Assembly (NCBI GenBank): GCA_964611335.1 | Contig: CAZSXR010000003.1 | Location: 62,001-126,000 of the forward strand | DNA: 64,000 nucleotides | Origin: BOG-1112 sp964611335 | Lineage (GTDB): Bacteria > Bdellovibrionota_B > Oligoflexia > Oligoflexales > Bog-1112 | Reading direction: 5' to 3' | In this document: piece by piece, positions 25,365-34,211 of the stretch | Layout of the letters: each line of letters opens with the position of its first letter | How positions within the stretch are numbered: position 1 is the stretch's first letter | Translations under genes and position numbers: made by a program | The notes under the pieces: model-generated | The model's input: the letters and a program-made list of their open reading frames with translations, nothing else | The model's database searches: none | Told to the model about the DNA's origin: nothing

Positions 25365-26660
25365 ATGGAGGAAGTCGAACTCTTAAAACGAAAGATATTC
25401 AATTCCATGAACCTGGGGATTATGGGTCTCGCAGCTTCCGTCGGAATCCTTCTAAACATTCTTGCACCCCAATACAAAATGCTCATTTATCCCGCCTTGT
25501 TATATTGCATTCCAAGTTTTGTCCTCTTTATTTTATCAATAAAAAAATTCAAGCTTGAGCCATTATCTCATTTGTATTTAGCAATGTGGACTTTGTTTAC
25601 TGCATATATGTCTATCAATTCAGACGGAATTCAGGGCCCCATGACTTTTATATTTATGCCCATTCCGCTTATTGCTCTCGTCTTTTTGAAGCCTAAAGAA
25701 TGTCTTGCATGGACCTCTGTCGTTCTGAGTGTTTTAGGATTCTTAACTTATAACACCCAGGATTTAAATTTCGCGGAGCATTCAAAGTGGTTACACTTCT
25801 TATTTGCTTTTGTAAGTCTTGTCGCAGTTCTTATTGTTGGGTTTATTCATGTTAGTTTTACTGAGAAATATCGAAAACAAACTGAAGACAAAATTGATAA
25901 GCTCAATCAGACTCAAGCACAACTTGTCCAATCTGCTAAACTAGCCTCGCTCGGTGAAATGTCTGCGGGTGTTGCTCATGAAATTAACAATCCTCTGACA
26001 ATTATAAACATGAGAATTAACCAGATTCAGAGGTACTATAAGACAAACTCTTTGTCGGAAGCAGAAATCGATAAATTTTTTAAAGATATTCATAAAAGTT
26101 CTTCAAGAATCATACGAATCATTAATTCTCTCAGAGTATTTGCAAAAGATACGAAGGAGGAACCTTTCTCCGAAACTACTTTTAATTCCGTGATGGAGGA
26201 AGTTATGGAGTTGGCCTATGAAAGGCTTAAATATGGTGGAATAAAAGTGAATGTCGTTTCAAGTTCAAACTCCATAGTTTTTGAATGTAGAAAAGTTCAG
26301 ATTGCTCATGTTCTTATTAATCTCATCAACAACGCTTTTGATGCTATAAAGGAATTGAAAGAAAAATGGGTGAGAATAGAAGGGACGGAAACTCAAGATA
26401 AGATTTATATTCGAGTTATTGATAGTGGAAAAGGGATTCCCATAGAAATAGCGGATAAAATCATGCAGCCTTTTTTTACCACAAAACCCATTGGACAAGG
26501 AACTGGTTTAGGTTTGAGTGTGTCTTTAGGTATTGTTGAAAATCATAACGGTTCTTTGACTATTGATCATAACAGTCCTAATACCTGTTTTACTTTAATT
26601 TTCCCCAAAAGACAAAAAGAGGAGTTTTATCATGAAAGAAACTACAGTTTTAGTCGTTGA
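25365..26660 (+). CDS. Membrane sensor histidine kinase
   Basis: A 431-residue kinase. I start it at ATG 25365 (GGGAGG ten bases upstream); the longer frame would overlap bacterioferritin. Residues about 15-170 hold five to six hydrophobic segments with almost no periplasmic loop, suggesting it senses a membrane or internal cue. A short coiled coil leads into the dimerisation helix with the phospho-acceptor His at about residue 205 (EMSAGVAHEINNPL), then the ATPase N box (HVLINLINNAFDAIKE), G1 (DSGKGIP), F box (PFFTTKP) and G2 (GQGTGLGLSVS). The receiver gene overlaps its end by 29 bases, so they form a pair. Confidence 0.93.
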   Translation: MEEVELLKRKIFNSMNLGIMGLAASVGILLNILAPQYKMLIYPALLYCIPSFVLFILSIKKFKLEPLSHLYLAMWTLFTAYMSINSDGIQGPMTFIFMPIPLIALVFLKPKECLAWTSVVLSVLGFLTYNTQDLNFAEHSKWLHFLFAFVSLVAVLIVGFIHVSFTEKYRKQTEDKIDKLNQTQAQLVQSAKLASLGEMSAGVAHEINNPLTIINMRINQIQRYYKTNSLSEAEIDKFFKDIHKSSSRIIRIINSLRVFAKDTKEEPFSETTFNSVMEEVMELAYERLKYGGIKVNVVSSSNSIVFECRKVQIAHVLINLINNAFDAIKELKEKWVRIEGTETQDKIYIRVIDSGKGIPIEIADKIMQPFFTTKPIGQGTGLGLSVSLGIVENHNGSLTIDHNSPNTCFTLIFPKRQKEEFYHERNYSFSR

Positions 26661-27000
26661 TGATGAAGAAATTATTTGTGAAGCTATTGCTTTCGATCTT
26701 CAGCGCAATGGGATTCAAGTATTGACAGCTCATAATGGAAAAGATGCTTGGGAAACTTTCTCTCAGCATCCCAATATTGATCTCGTTATTACCGATGTAA
26801 GAATGCCGGATGGAGATGGTGTAAATCTTCTCGATAAAATAAGAGATTATAATAAACAAGTACCTGTTGTGATTTTTATAACAGGCTACAAAGATATTTC
26901 CGATCAAGAGGCCTATAATAAAGGGGTGAATGGTATTTTATCTAAGCCCTTTAAAATCGAAGAACTGATGGAGAAAATTAAAAAATATATTAAAATTTAA
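26632..27000 (+). CDS. Single-domain response regulator
   Basis: A 122-residue CheY-like receiver with no output domain. Acid pocket D10/D11, phospho-acceptor D55 in LVITDVRMPDGDG, the switch Thr in FITGYKD and the Lys in LSKPFK are all present. It begins inside the kinase gene (29-base overlap, ribosome site AGGAG in the kinase reading frame), so the two are translationally coupled and it is the likely phosphate receiver. With no DNA-binding or enzyme domain it must act by protein contact or in a phosphorelay. Confidence 0.93.
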   Translation: MKETTVLVVDDEEIICEAIAFDLQRNGIQVLTAHNGKDAWETFSQHPNIDLVITDVRMPDGDGVNLLDKIRDYNKQVPVVIFITGYKDISDQEAYNKGVNGILSKPFKIEELMEKIKKYIKI

Positions 27001-27042
27001 ATTAGCAGCAAGAGATTTGCCTCATTCCACTTTTTCATTACA

Positions 27043-27498
27043 TTACATCGAACAACAAAAAGCCAAGCATACCAGAGTTGATGCACAGAGAGCTGCGTTT
27101 CTTGGATTCCAATAATTCAAAAGACTAAACCGTCTTTCTACCTGAAGTAGATCATCATTACTAAATGAGGGAGAGATATAATTCAATCCAGATAGAAATG
27201 TCCCCAAATTCATGTTAATAACTGTCGGAGTCATGCCGGATGGTGCTAAACGCACAGTACCTCTTCTGCGATCTACACCTAGTAAAACAAAGAAATCATA
27301 AGCGCAATCAATGCCTTGATTCTCCAGTATTCTCGACGTTGCCTGATCAAACCAAACATGAGTAAATTTTGACAAAGTGAGAGCTTCTTCAGATCCTTTC
27401 AAGTGAAGTTCTTCAAAAATAAAAGTTTCTTCATTAGAAGCAAATGCAGAGGTGTATGCAACAGAGCTTAACAGTAGAAAAAGAAGATATTTGAGCAT
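27043..27498 (-). CDS. Hypothetical exported protein with Cys-rich C terminus
   Basis: A 151-residue protein with a Sec signal peptide (MLKYLLFLLLSSVAYTSAFA, cleavage near AFAS). The mature part has no recognised domain. The last 18 residues (ALCASTLVCLAFCCSM) contain four Cys in a hydrophobic context, which might be a C-terminal membrane anchor or lipid-modified tail. It lies convergent to the response regulator and just downstream of bfd. Unknown function. Confidence 0.6.
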   Translation of the reverse strand: MLKYLLFLLLSSVAYTSAFASNEETFIFEELHLKGSEEALTLSKFTHVWFDQATSRILENQGIDCAYDFFVLLGVDRRRGTVRLAPSGMTPTVINMNLGTFLSGLNYISPSFSNDDLLQVERRFSLLNYWNPRNAALCASTLVCLAFCCSM

Positions 27499-27513
27499 GA
27501 ATAGTCCTTTGTT

Positions 27514-27714
27514 TCATTTTCCAGCTTCTTCGGCTTTTTGATCGAGTTCTCTCGTTCTCGCGAGAACAAACTTTTTCAAATCGCATATACACGAACCACA
27601 ACCCTTGCCTGCATTGCATAACTTTTGCAAGTCTTGAATGCTCGCTATATTTTGGCGTGTGATGAGGTCTTCTAGAATTTTATCGCTGATTGCATAGCAA
27701 AGGCAGAGATACAT
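27514..27714 (-). CDS. bfd: Bacterioferritin-associated ferredoxin-like [2Fe-2S] protein
   Basis: A 66-residue protein from the family start MYLCLCYAISDK. The four cluster ligands are C4 and C6 (CLC) and the CGSC pair (KGCGSCICDL). Bfd reduces bacterioferritin haem to release stored iron. The frame is open further upstream to a TTG overlapping the phoU stop, and Met codons at 27750 and 27738 are possible starts. I chose 27714 because Bfd proteins start exactly there, though the ribosome site (GGG) is weak. It is the last gene of the pst-phoU run, an unusual place for bfd. Confidence 0.8.
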   Translation of the reverse strand: MYLCLCYAISDKILEDLITRQNIASIQDLQKLCNAGKGCGSCICDLKKFVLARTRELDQKAEEAGK

Positions 27715-27773
27715 AGTACACCCGAGTTTTTGTTGCATGATTTGATTCATCTTACAAAGAAACCCGGGAACAA

Positions 27774-28454
27774 TCAACGTTGCAGCTGGGACAATCCTGG
27801 ATGGCGTACGTCTTTGCCGGAGGCGACGTAAATAACGTCTTCTGCAATATTCGACGCGTGATCTCCAATCTTTTCCAAATTGCGTGCAATTAAAATCAGA
27901 TTTAAACCCTGGTCTATGTACTGTGGTCCAGTTTTCATGACGTGAGAGATCATATCGAATATTTTATTTTTAAAAGCATCGACCTGATCATCATGCAATA
28001 AAACTTCCAGTGCTTGGTTTCCATTTTTAGATACGAAGGAATCCAAGACTTTGCGAACCATCAGCCTTACTTCAGTACACATCTCGCGAAGTTCCGAAAT
28101 GTTTTGAAGAGGAGCTACAGGACCAGCTTTGATATAGCGTTCTGCATTCAAAGCAATATTAACAGCCTGGTCTCCCATACGCTCCAGGTCCGTATTGATC
28201 TTGATCGAGGCTACGATAAAGCGAAGATCGGTTGCCATCGGTTGATTCAATGCAATCAACCGAACACAGACCTCGTCATTGACCATGTGCTCCCGATTGA
28301 CTTTCTTTTCAATTTCATAAACTTCTGCGATTTTTCCTGCATCTTCTGCAAGCAGCCCTTCGATGGCAATGCCGATAGCATTCTCAACATGGTCTGCCAT
28401 ATTCAAAAGTTTTTGCTTCAAATTCAGAAGCTCGGTGTCTAGGTGTCTATCCAC
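27774..28454 (-). CDS. phoU: Phosphate-signalling protein PhoU
   Basis: A 226-residue, all-helical protein made of two PhoU repeats. Metal-binding type motifs: ERMGDQAVNIA in the first and EKIGDHASNIAEDV in the second. PhoU passes the transport state of PstSCAB to the PhoR/PhoB system and limits uptake. Normal length. It overlaps pstB by one base (stop/start), the standard end of a pst operon. No phoB or phoR is in the window. Confidence 0.96.
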   Translation of the reverse strand: MDRHLDTELLNLKQKLLNMADHVENAIGIAIEGLLAEDAGKIAEVYEIEKKVNREHMVNDEVCVRLIALNQPMATDLRFIVASIKINTDLERMGDQAVNIALNAERYIKAGPVAPLQNISELREMCTEVRLMVRKVLDSFVSKNGNQALEVLLHDDQVDAFKNKIFDMISHVMKTGPQYIDQGLNLILIARNLEKIGDHASNIAEDVIYVASGKDVRHPGLSQLQR

Positions 28455-29218
28455 TATCCGAACCTCCCTGTAACATATTGTTCGGTACGACTATCTTTAG
28501 GATTTGTAAAAAGATGCGATGTATGATCAAACTCAACCAGCTCCCCTGCTAAGAAAAAAGCGGTTTTATCAGACGTGCGTGCAGCCTGTTGCATATTGTG
28601 AGTCACAATAATAATTGTAACTTTATTTTTTAATCCTGACATCAGTTCTTCTATTTTAACTGTGGAGATAGGATCCAAGGCACTCGTAGGTTCATCCATA
28701 AGCAGAATCGTCGGCTCAGGAGCAAGGGCCCGAGCTATGCATAATCTTTGCTGCTGACCGCCCGAGAGACTCGTTCCAGGTGCATGCAATTTGTCTTTAA
28801 CCTCATCCCATAACGCCGCGTGTCGAAGGCTCTGTTCTGCTATATCTTTAAGCAGAGATGCTTTTTGCAAGCCATTCAATTTTAATCCGGCAACCACATT
28901 ATCGAATATGGAAAGTGTAGGAAAGGGATTGGGTTTTTGAAAGACCATTCCTATTTTTCTTCGTATCAAAACAGGATCTATATCACTTCCATAAATATTT
29001 TGACCTTCGAGTAGTACATCTCCGTTTGCACGAGCGGAAGGTGTCTCTTCATGTAAGCGATTTATGCAACGGATGAAAGTAGACTTACCACATCCCGAGG
29101 GCCCGATGATCGCAGTGATGGTTCGGGGAAGAAAGTCGAGGGAAATATCTTTGAGCGATTGAACGTTTCCGAACCACGCATTGAGATGTTTCACATCTAA
29201 TATTGCAGAAGTCGTCAT
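28454..29218 (-). CDS. pstB: Phosphate ABC transporter ATP-binding protein
   Basis: A 254-residue ABC ATPase that powers phosphate import. Walker A GPSGCGKST, signature LSGGQQQRLC, Walker B ILLMDEPTSALD, switch His in IIVTHNMQQA. The family-typical RCINRLHEETPSAR follows Walker A. One-base overlaps with both pstA and phoU show tight translational coupling. Confidence 0.97.
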   Translation of the reverse strand: MTTSAILDVKHLNAWFGNVQSLKDISLDFLPRTITAIIGPSGCGKSTFIRCINRLHEETPSARANGDVLLEGQNIYGSDIDPVLIRRKIGMVFQKPNPFPTLSIFDNVVAGLKLNGLQKASLLKDIAEQSLRHAALWDEVKDKLHAPGTSLSGGQQQRLCIARALAPEPTILLMDEPTSALDPISTVKIEELMSGLKNKVTIIIVTHNMQQAARTSDKTAFFLAGELVEFDHTSHLFTNPKDSRTEQYVTGRFG

Positions 29219-30090
29219 TAGGAAATTCCTCTCGGACTGTTAAGCATAAAACGTGTAAGCCCATTTACTAAAATTACAAAAAGAACCAGTACTAAAGACC
29301 CTGCCCATGCCTGTCTCTGCCAATCTGCAAAGGGGCTTATGGCATAAGCATAAATTTGTGAAGGGAGCGAAGAAATAGGTTCCCCTAAGTTCAAACTCCA
29401 ATACTGATTGTTGAATGCGGTAAAGAGTAAAGGAGCTGTCTCTCCTGTGACTCTTGCTAGCGCAAGCATAAGTGCACTCGTAATACCCTTTCGACTTCCA
29501 CGCAAGACTATAAATAAAGTCACACGCCATCGAGGGAGGCCTAATGCAAGACCTGCTTCTCTTACATGTGTAGGAACCATCTTCAACAATTCTTCTGTCG
29601 TTCTTGCAAGTATAGGAACCATGATCAAGGCAAGTGCAAGTCCTCCTGCAAATGCAGAAAAATGCTGTGTAGGTAAAACCACAACTTCGAAAATAAAGAG
29701 GCCAATTAAAATAGAAGGAACACTCGAAAGCAGATCAGTGCAAAAACGTATGACTTTAGGCCACGGACCTCTTCCGTATTCGGAAAGATAAATACCCACA
29801 CCTATCCCCCACGGTATACCCATAAAAGAGGCTAAACACGCGAGTAGAAAGCTTCCCATCAGAGAATGTGCAAGACCTCCCCCGCTTTCTCCTACAGGAC
29901 GAGGAATCTGTGTAAAGAAGTCCCAGTTCATAGCACCAAGACCTTGGTAAGTTATATAGATCACAACTGAAAATAAAGGTATCAACGCAAGAGCTGTCGC
30001 AAGAGCGAGCAGACTAAACATCATTCTGTTGATCAATTTTCTTTGTGCATATTTATTTTTAAGAATAAGCACACCTCGGTTAACGGGCAT
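29218..30090 (-). CDS. pstA: Phosphate ABC transporter permease PstA
   Basis: A 290-residue inner-membrane permease with about six transmembrane segments and the cytoplasmic coupling loop REAGLALGLPRWRVTLFIVL (EAA motif). I start it at ATG 30090, which has AAAGGAG at good distance; the frame is open nine codons further. It overlaps the end of pstC by 11 bases. With pstC it forms the membrane channel of the phosphate importer. Confidence 0.95.
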   Translation of the reverse strand: MPVNRGVLILKNKYAQRKLINRMMFSLLALATALALIPLFSVVIYITYQGLGAMNWDFFTQIPRPVGESGGGLAHSLMGSFLLACLASFMGIPWGIGVGIYLSEYGRGPWPKVIRFCTDLLSSVPSILIGLFIFEVVVLPTQHFSAFAGGLALALIMVPILARTTEELLKMVPTHVREAGLALGLPRWRVTLFIVLRGSRKGITSALMLALARVTGETAPLLFTAFNNQYWSLNLGEPISSLPSQIYAYAISPFADWQRQAWAGSLVLVLFVILVNGLTRFMLNSPRGIS

Positions 30091-31024
30091 GAAGTCTCCT
30101 TTGGCTTCGCCATACAATCACGCGTGCGAGTCCATTCACAAGCAAAGTAATGAAGAAAAGAATAAGTCCCACTTCCATCAAAGCGGCTAGGTGAATATCC
30201 GAAGAAGCTTCCACATATTCATTTGCAATCACACTTGCCATCGTTTGAGCGGGCGCAAAAAGTGAAGAAGAAATTTGCGCTCGGTTTCCAATCACCATAG
30301 TGACAGCCATAGTTTCACCAAGAGCTCTTCCCAATCCTAGAAAAATAGCACCATAAATTCCACTTTTCGAACTTTTCAACACCGATAATTTCATGGTCTC
30401 CCAAGGTGTTGCTCCCAATGCTATTGCAGCCTCTCTTTGATAACGTGGAATGGATTTGAAAATTTCTTTGCATATAGAAGAGATGGTCGGAATAACCATT
30501 ATCGCAAGTATGATGCCAGCTGCAAGCATACCCACTCCGTAAGGAGGCCCTGAAAATAAAAAGACAGGTCCAAAACTTTTCAGAAGAAAGGGTTCCACCG
30601 TATTTCTTAGAAATGGTGCAAGAACAAAAACCCCCCACAAGCCATAGACAACACTTGGAATCGCAGCAAGCATCTCAATAAGAAATCCAAGAGGTGATGA
30701 GAAACGAGTGGGAAGCATTTCATTTAAAAACAATGCAATTCCTACGCTGATCGGAGCTGCAAAAAAGAGAGCTAGAAAAGAAGAGCACAAAGTTCCAAAA
30801 ATAACAGGAAGGGCTCCGAAATTTGCCGAAACTGGATCCCAAACAGAAGAGCTTATAAATGAAAAGCCGAAGTGTGAAATTGCAGGATAAGCACCTTTGA
30901 ATAGGAAAATCCCTATACCCACAAGGCTTGCAAAAACGCCGAACGCAAAGAAGCGAAGACACGACACAAAAATTTTATCGCTTCGTCGAATATCATATTT
31001 AAATTGCCAAGTTTTCGCGCGCAC
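30080..31024 (-). CDS. pstC: Phosphate ABC transporter permease PstC
   Basis: A 314-residue permease with six to seven transmembrane segments and the EAA loop QREAAIALGATPWETMKLSV. It starts with GTG at 31024, with AAAGGA about six bases upstream. Family marks also include AIPSVVYGLWG and RALGETMAVTMVIGN. It partners PstA and PstB. Confidence 0.95.
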   Translation of the reverse strand: MRAKTWQFKYDIRRSDKIFVSCLRFFAFGVFASLVGIGIFLFKGAYPAISHFGFSFISSSVWDPVSANFGALPVIFGTLCSSFLALFFAAPISVGIALFLNEMLPTRFSSPLGFLIEMLAAIPSVVYGLWGVFVLAPFLRNTVEPFLLKSFGPVFLFSGPPYGVGMLAAGIILAIMVIPTISSICKEIFKSIPRYQREAAIALGATPWETMKLSVLKSSKSGIYGAIFLGLGRALGETMAVTMVIGNRAQISSSLFAPAQTMASVIANEYVEASSDIHLAALMEVGLILFFITLLVNGLARVIVWRSQRRLHAR

Positions 31025-31060
31025 AGAAATCCTTTATCTATAGCGTCACTGTTTAAAATA

Positions 31061-32080
31061 TCACTTTGAAACGGAATGAATTGTTTCGACTGCTTTGCGA
31101 ACCTTTTGCAGAACTTCGGGTGGTAGAGGAGCAAATTTCAAAGGCTCTAAATATTTCTGACCTTCGTCGAGAGCCCATCGGAGAAAGCTGACGAAGTTCA
31201 AAGTTTTCTCCGATGCTTGTGTTCTATATACCAAAATATAAGAGATTCCACAGATCGGATAGACACCTTTTCCTACAGGGTCAATAACCGATGTTCGCAA
31301 ATCTTCAGGCAATTCTATTCCATTCATAGCCGATGTTACAGATGCCGTTGTAGGGAGTACAAATTCACCCAATTTATTTTTGAGAGAAGCATACGCAAGT
31401 TTGTTTTTCTCAGCATAAATCAATTCTATGTAACCAATGCTTCCTGGATTCTGTTCTATCAGACCTGCAACCCCTTCATTTCCTTTTCCTCCTAAACCTA
31501 TAGGCCAGTTGACTGCTGTTCCGCTCGCAACCCTTTTCTTCCAATCTTTATCCAATTGTGAAAGATACTTTGTAAAAATGGCAGTGGTCCCACTACCATC
31601 CGAACGGTGTGCAACCAATATAGGTAACGATGGGATCTCCAAATCTTTATTCAGAGCAAGTATGCGTGGATGATTCCAATTTTCAATCTTACCGAGAAAA
31701 ATATCTGCAATCAATTCTGCATCGAGTTTTAAACCTGTTTTTATCCCAGGCAAATTGTAACTGATAACGATGGCACCCATTGCTACAGGAATATGGAGTA
31801 CTGGAAGAGATGCTTTCTTCATCTGAGCATCGTTCATCGGAATATCACTTGCTGCAAAATCCACCATATTGTTGAGGAGTAAGCGTATACCTCCTCCACT
31901 TCCAACGGATTGGTAGTTGATTTTGATCTCAGGATGCAGTTTGTAAAATTCCCAAGACCATTTTGTATAAAGAGGATAAGGAAATGTTGCTCCTGCTCCG
32001 TTGATCATGGTTTCTGCTATGCCATTTAAAGGAGCAAGGTTGAGTATGCAAAAAAATAGAAAATTTAAGAAAACTTTCAT
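31061..32080 (-). CDS. pstS: Periplasmic phosphate-binding protein PstS
   Basis: A 339-residue exported binding protein. Signal peptide ends near GIAE (residue 22). Ligand-binding blocks: GAGATFPYPLYTKW, YQSVGSGGGIR, DFAASDIPM, and HRSDGSGTTAIFTKYL, which is the classical PstS phosphate-binding stretch. Normal length. Its start overlaps the stop of the HAD gene by 4 bases. Confidence 0.96.
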   Translation of the reverse strand: MKVFLNFLFFCILNLAPLNGIAETMINGAGATFPYPLYTKWSWEFYKLHPEIKINYQSVGSGGGIRLLLNNMVDFAASDIPMNDAQMKKASLPVLHIPVAMGAIVISYNLPGIKTGLKLDAELIADIFLGKIENWNHPRILALNKDLEIPSLPILVAHRSDGSGTTAIFTKYLSQLDKDWKKRVASGTAVNWPIGLGGKGNEGVAGLIEQNPGSIGYIELIYAEKNKLAYASLKNKLGEFVLPTTASVTSAMNGIELPEDLRTSVIDPVGKGVYPICGISYILVYRTQASEKTLNFVSFLRWALDEGQKYLEPLKFAPLPPEVLQKVRKAVETIHSVSK

Positions 32081-32925
32081 CTTAAAAAATTATCCATAAC
32101 ATAAGTAGGAAGCAGGGAGTCTTCTAAAACAATCTCATGAATTCTTGTAACGCCTGTATCGATGAGAACACTGTCTATTCCGAAATTATGAGCACCTCTT
32201 ATATCAGTTTCCATCTGATCGCCAACCATTACGAGCTTTCCTTTCGGTTCTCGTAAACGGGCTTCTTCAAAAAGAGGAGCATAAGGTTTACCAAGGAAAT
32301 CGATCTTCAAATGAAATTTTGGAAAACGTAATTCCACTGCCCGTGAAAGTACTAAAGCAAGAGCTCCTGCTGTGATTCCATAAGTATTTTCTTTTTTAGG
32401 ATAAAGGACATCGGGATTGGGAACAAGAATAGGAAGAACTTTCCCCTTATCTATGCTTTGCAAAATACAGTTGATAGCATGTTCTAACCCTGAGAGAAGA
32501 TCGTATCCTGTTTGATCACCTAAAACGATCACATCAGGATCCCTCTCCAACGTTTCTATCACAATTCCACCAGCATCTCGGACTCTATTTTTTGTAGGTT
32601 CGGGACCTAAGACGAGGAAGTGTTTATTTTCAAATTTATGGTTGCGAATCCATTTCGCAATCAAGCTTGCAGAGGACAGTATACGTTCTTTAGGGATCTT
32701 TAATCCTAGATTTCCGTATCTCACTTCATTCTGTTCTGCACTATAAAGAGAACCGTTGGAAAGTATGTAATATGGTTTTTTTATTTTGTTAATTAAGTCG
32801 ATGAATTCAATAGCTCCTGGAAGAGCTCTTTCAGAATTCATAAGAACTCCGAAAGCATCGAGTAGAAGAACGTCATAGTTTGCAATCAGAAACTCAATTG
32901 AGATCTTCTCAGGAGCTTTGTTCAT
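32077..32925 (-). CDS. HAD-superfamily IIA (NagD-like) hydrolase
   Basis: A 282-residue HAD IIA protein, TIGR01459-like. Motif I is LLLDAFGVL: the nucleophile Asp is there, but the second Asp of DxD is Phe, as in the DLWGV relatives, so phosphatase turnover may be weak. Motif II is ILSNGS, motif III/IV lie near GKPYAPLF and MVGDQMETDIRGA. The gene is coupled to pstS (4-base overlap) and follows the peroxiredoxin gene by 9 bases, so it may be made with the phosphate importer and act on a phosphoester. Substrate unknown. Confidence 0.88.
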   Translation of the reverse strand: MNKAPEKISIEFLIANYDVLLLDAFGVLMNSERALPGAIEFIDLINKIKKPYYILSNGSLYSAEQNEVRYGNLGLKIPKERILSSASLIAKWIRNHKFENKHFLVLGPEPTKNRVRDAGGIVIETLERDPDVIVLGDQTGYDLLSGLEHAINCILQSIDKGKVLPILVPNPDVLYPKKENTYGITAGALALVLSRAVELRFPKFHLKIDFLGKPYAPLFEEARLREPKGKLVMVGDQMETDIRGAHNFGIDSVLIDTGVTRIHEIVLEDSLLPTYVMDNFLR

Positions 32926-32934
32926 CGTAAACTC

Positions 32935-33519
32935 CTAGCCTGCAAAATAAGCTTTGAGACCACTTTGATTTGCTTTCATAGCTTTCTGTCCTTTTTTCCA
33001 ATTTGCAGGACAGACTTCACCATGCTCCTCTACATATTGAAGAGCTTCAACCATACGTAGAGCTTCGTCAACATTTCTTCCTAGCGAATTGTCATTCACG
33101 GTTTGATGACGGACAATTCCATCTTTGTCGATAAGGAAAGTTCCGCGAAGAGCGATGCCTTCGTTTGGAATTAAAACATCATAATCACGTGCGATCGTTT
33201 TGTTGATGTCAGCAACGAGCGGATATTTAACGCCTGAAATACCACCGTTTTTCTTATCCACTTCCAACCATGCAGCATGGCTGAAATGCGAGTCGACGGA
33301 ACAAGCGATAACTTCACAGTTGAGCTTACGGAAGGATTCAAGTTTCTCTTGGAAAGCATGGAGTTCTGTTGGACAAACAAATGTAAAATCAAGGGGATAA
33401 AAAAAGAACACGACATATTTGCCGCGGAAATCGCTGAGTTTGAATTTATCTTTGATGTCTCCGTTAACAACAGCTTTGGCGGTAAAATCAGGTGCAGGTT
33501 TTCCTACTAGTACAGACAT
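32935..33519 (-). CDS. Typical 2-Cys peroxiredoxin (AhpC/Prx1)
   Basis: A 194-residue thiol peroxidase reducing H2O2 and organic peroxides. Peroxidatic Cys in DFTFVCPTEL (about residue 50) and resolving Cys in GEVCPANWKKG (about 170). The C terminus (KANQSGLKAYFAG) has an F-containing tail like the over-oxidation-sensitive group, though not the exact YF motif order. The first gene of the minus-strand run towards pst; a promoter inside the 9-base spacer is not possible, so pst may be read through from here or use a promoter within prx. Confidence 0.95.
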   Translation of the reverse strand: MSVLVGKPAPDFTAKAVVNGDIKDKFKLSDFRGKYVVFFFYPLDFTFVCPTELHAFQEKLESFRKLNCEVIACSVDSHFSHAAWLEVDKKNGGISGVKYPLVADINKTIARDYDVLIPNEGIALRGTFLIDKDGIVRHQTVNDNSLGRNVDEALRMVEALQYVEEHGEVCPANWKKGQKAMKANQSGLKAYFAG

Positions 33520-33728
33520 GGTCTTCTCCTAAAAAAAAGGCCTATTAAAATTCTGTGAACACAGGTCGGTTTTATACCACAAAAAGAGATTAGGAACAGT
33601 ACTTGCTAATCGCCGGGTGGCTATCAAGAATATAGCGCTTTTCAGACTTATGTTTTCTTCATGGAAGATCCCTATCGTGTTTCAGCAATGAGTTTCTATT
33701 TAGAAAGTTCATGAATAAAGGAATGCAA

Positions 33729-34208
33729 GTGAAAAAATACATTTTGATTTTGTGTCTGTTTAATATTTCCTTCGCGCCTCATGTGAAAGCTGAGATTTCA
33801 AGAGTTGTATTAAATATTGGGTTGACGTCATTGGCTGCAGGAACAATTGGTGCTCTGACATCTGGAATCAGTTGGGAAGTGTGTTCTTATGAGAAAGTAT
33901 GTCCGCTCCACACTCAGAAAGTAGGAGTGACTTATAACTACGAGTGTACGTATTGTGAAGAAAATCCTATAGGAAATCATTGCAATCAAACACAACCAGG
34001 ATATTGCGTAGAAGTTTTGGAGAAATGTCAAACATCAAATGGAACCATTATAGATTCTGAAAGAAAGGCGTGTGAGGTTCCTAAAATTGTGACAATGCTT
34101 TTTGGAGGTGTGTTCTTTACAGGAATCGGTTTTATAATAGGTGCTCGTTGCATAGATCAATGGGAGATGTACTATGATGTTATCGATGAAGAAACACCAG
34201 TTAATTAA
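33729..34208 (+). CDS. Small Cys-rich membrane-anchored protein
   Basis: About 159 residues. GTG 33729 is preferred because AAAGGA sits six bases upstream and the protein then opens with a signal peptide (MKKYILILCLFNISFAPHVKA); ATG codons at 33711 and 33723 are in frame but poorly spaced. Between two hydrophobic stretches (about 27-47 and 124-144) lies a loop with about ten Cys (CSYEKVCPLH, CTYCEENPIGNHC, GYCVEVLEKC) typical of an oxidised extracytoplasmic domain. No family recognised. Confidence 0.6.
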   Translation: MKKYILILCLFNISFAPHVKAEISRVVLNIGLTSLAAGTIGALTSGISWEVCSYEKVCPLHTQKVGVTYNYECTYCEENPIGNHCNQTQPGYCVEVLEKCQTSNGTIIDSERKACEVPKIVTMLFGGVFFTGIGFIIGARCIDQWEMYYDVIDEETPVN

Positions 34209-34211
34209 CGT

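Noticed and set aside
33661..33714. 17-codon frame just before the Cys-rich membrane protein as a leader peptide
   Set aside because: No ribosome site, no regulatory codon run and no attenuator hairpin.
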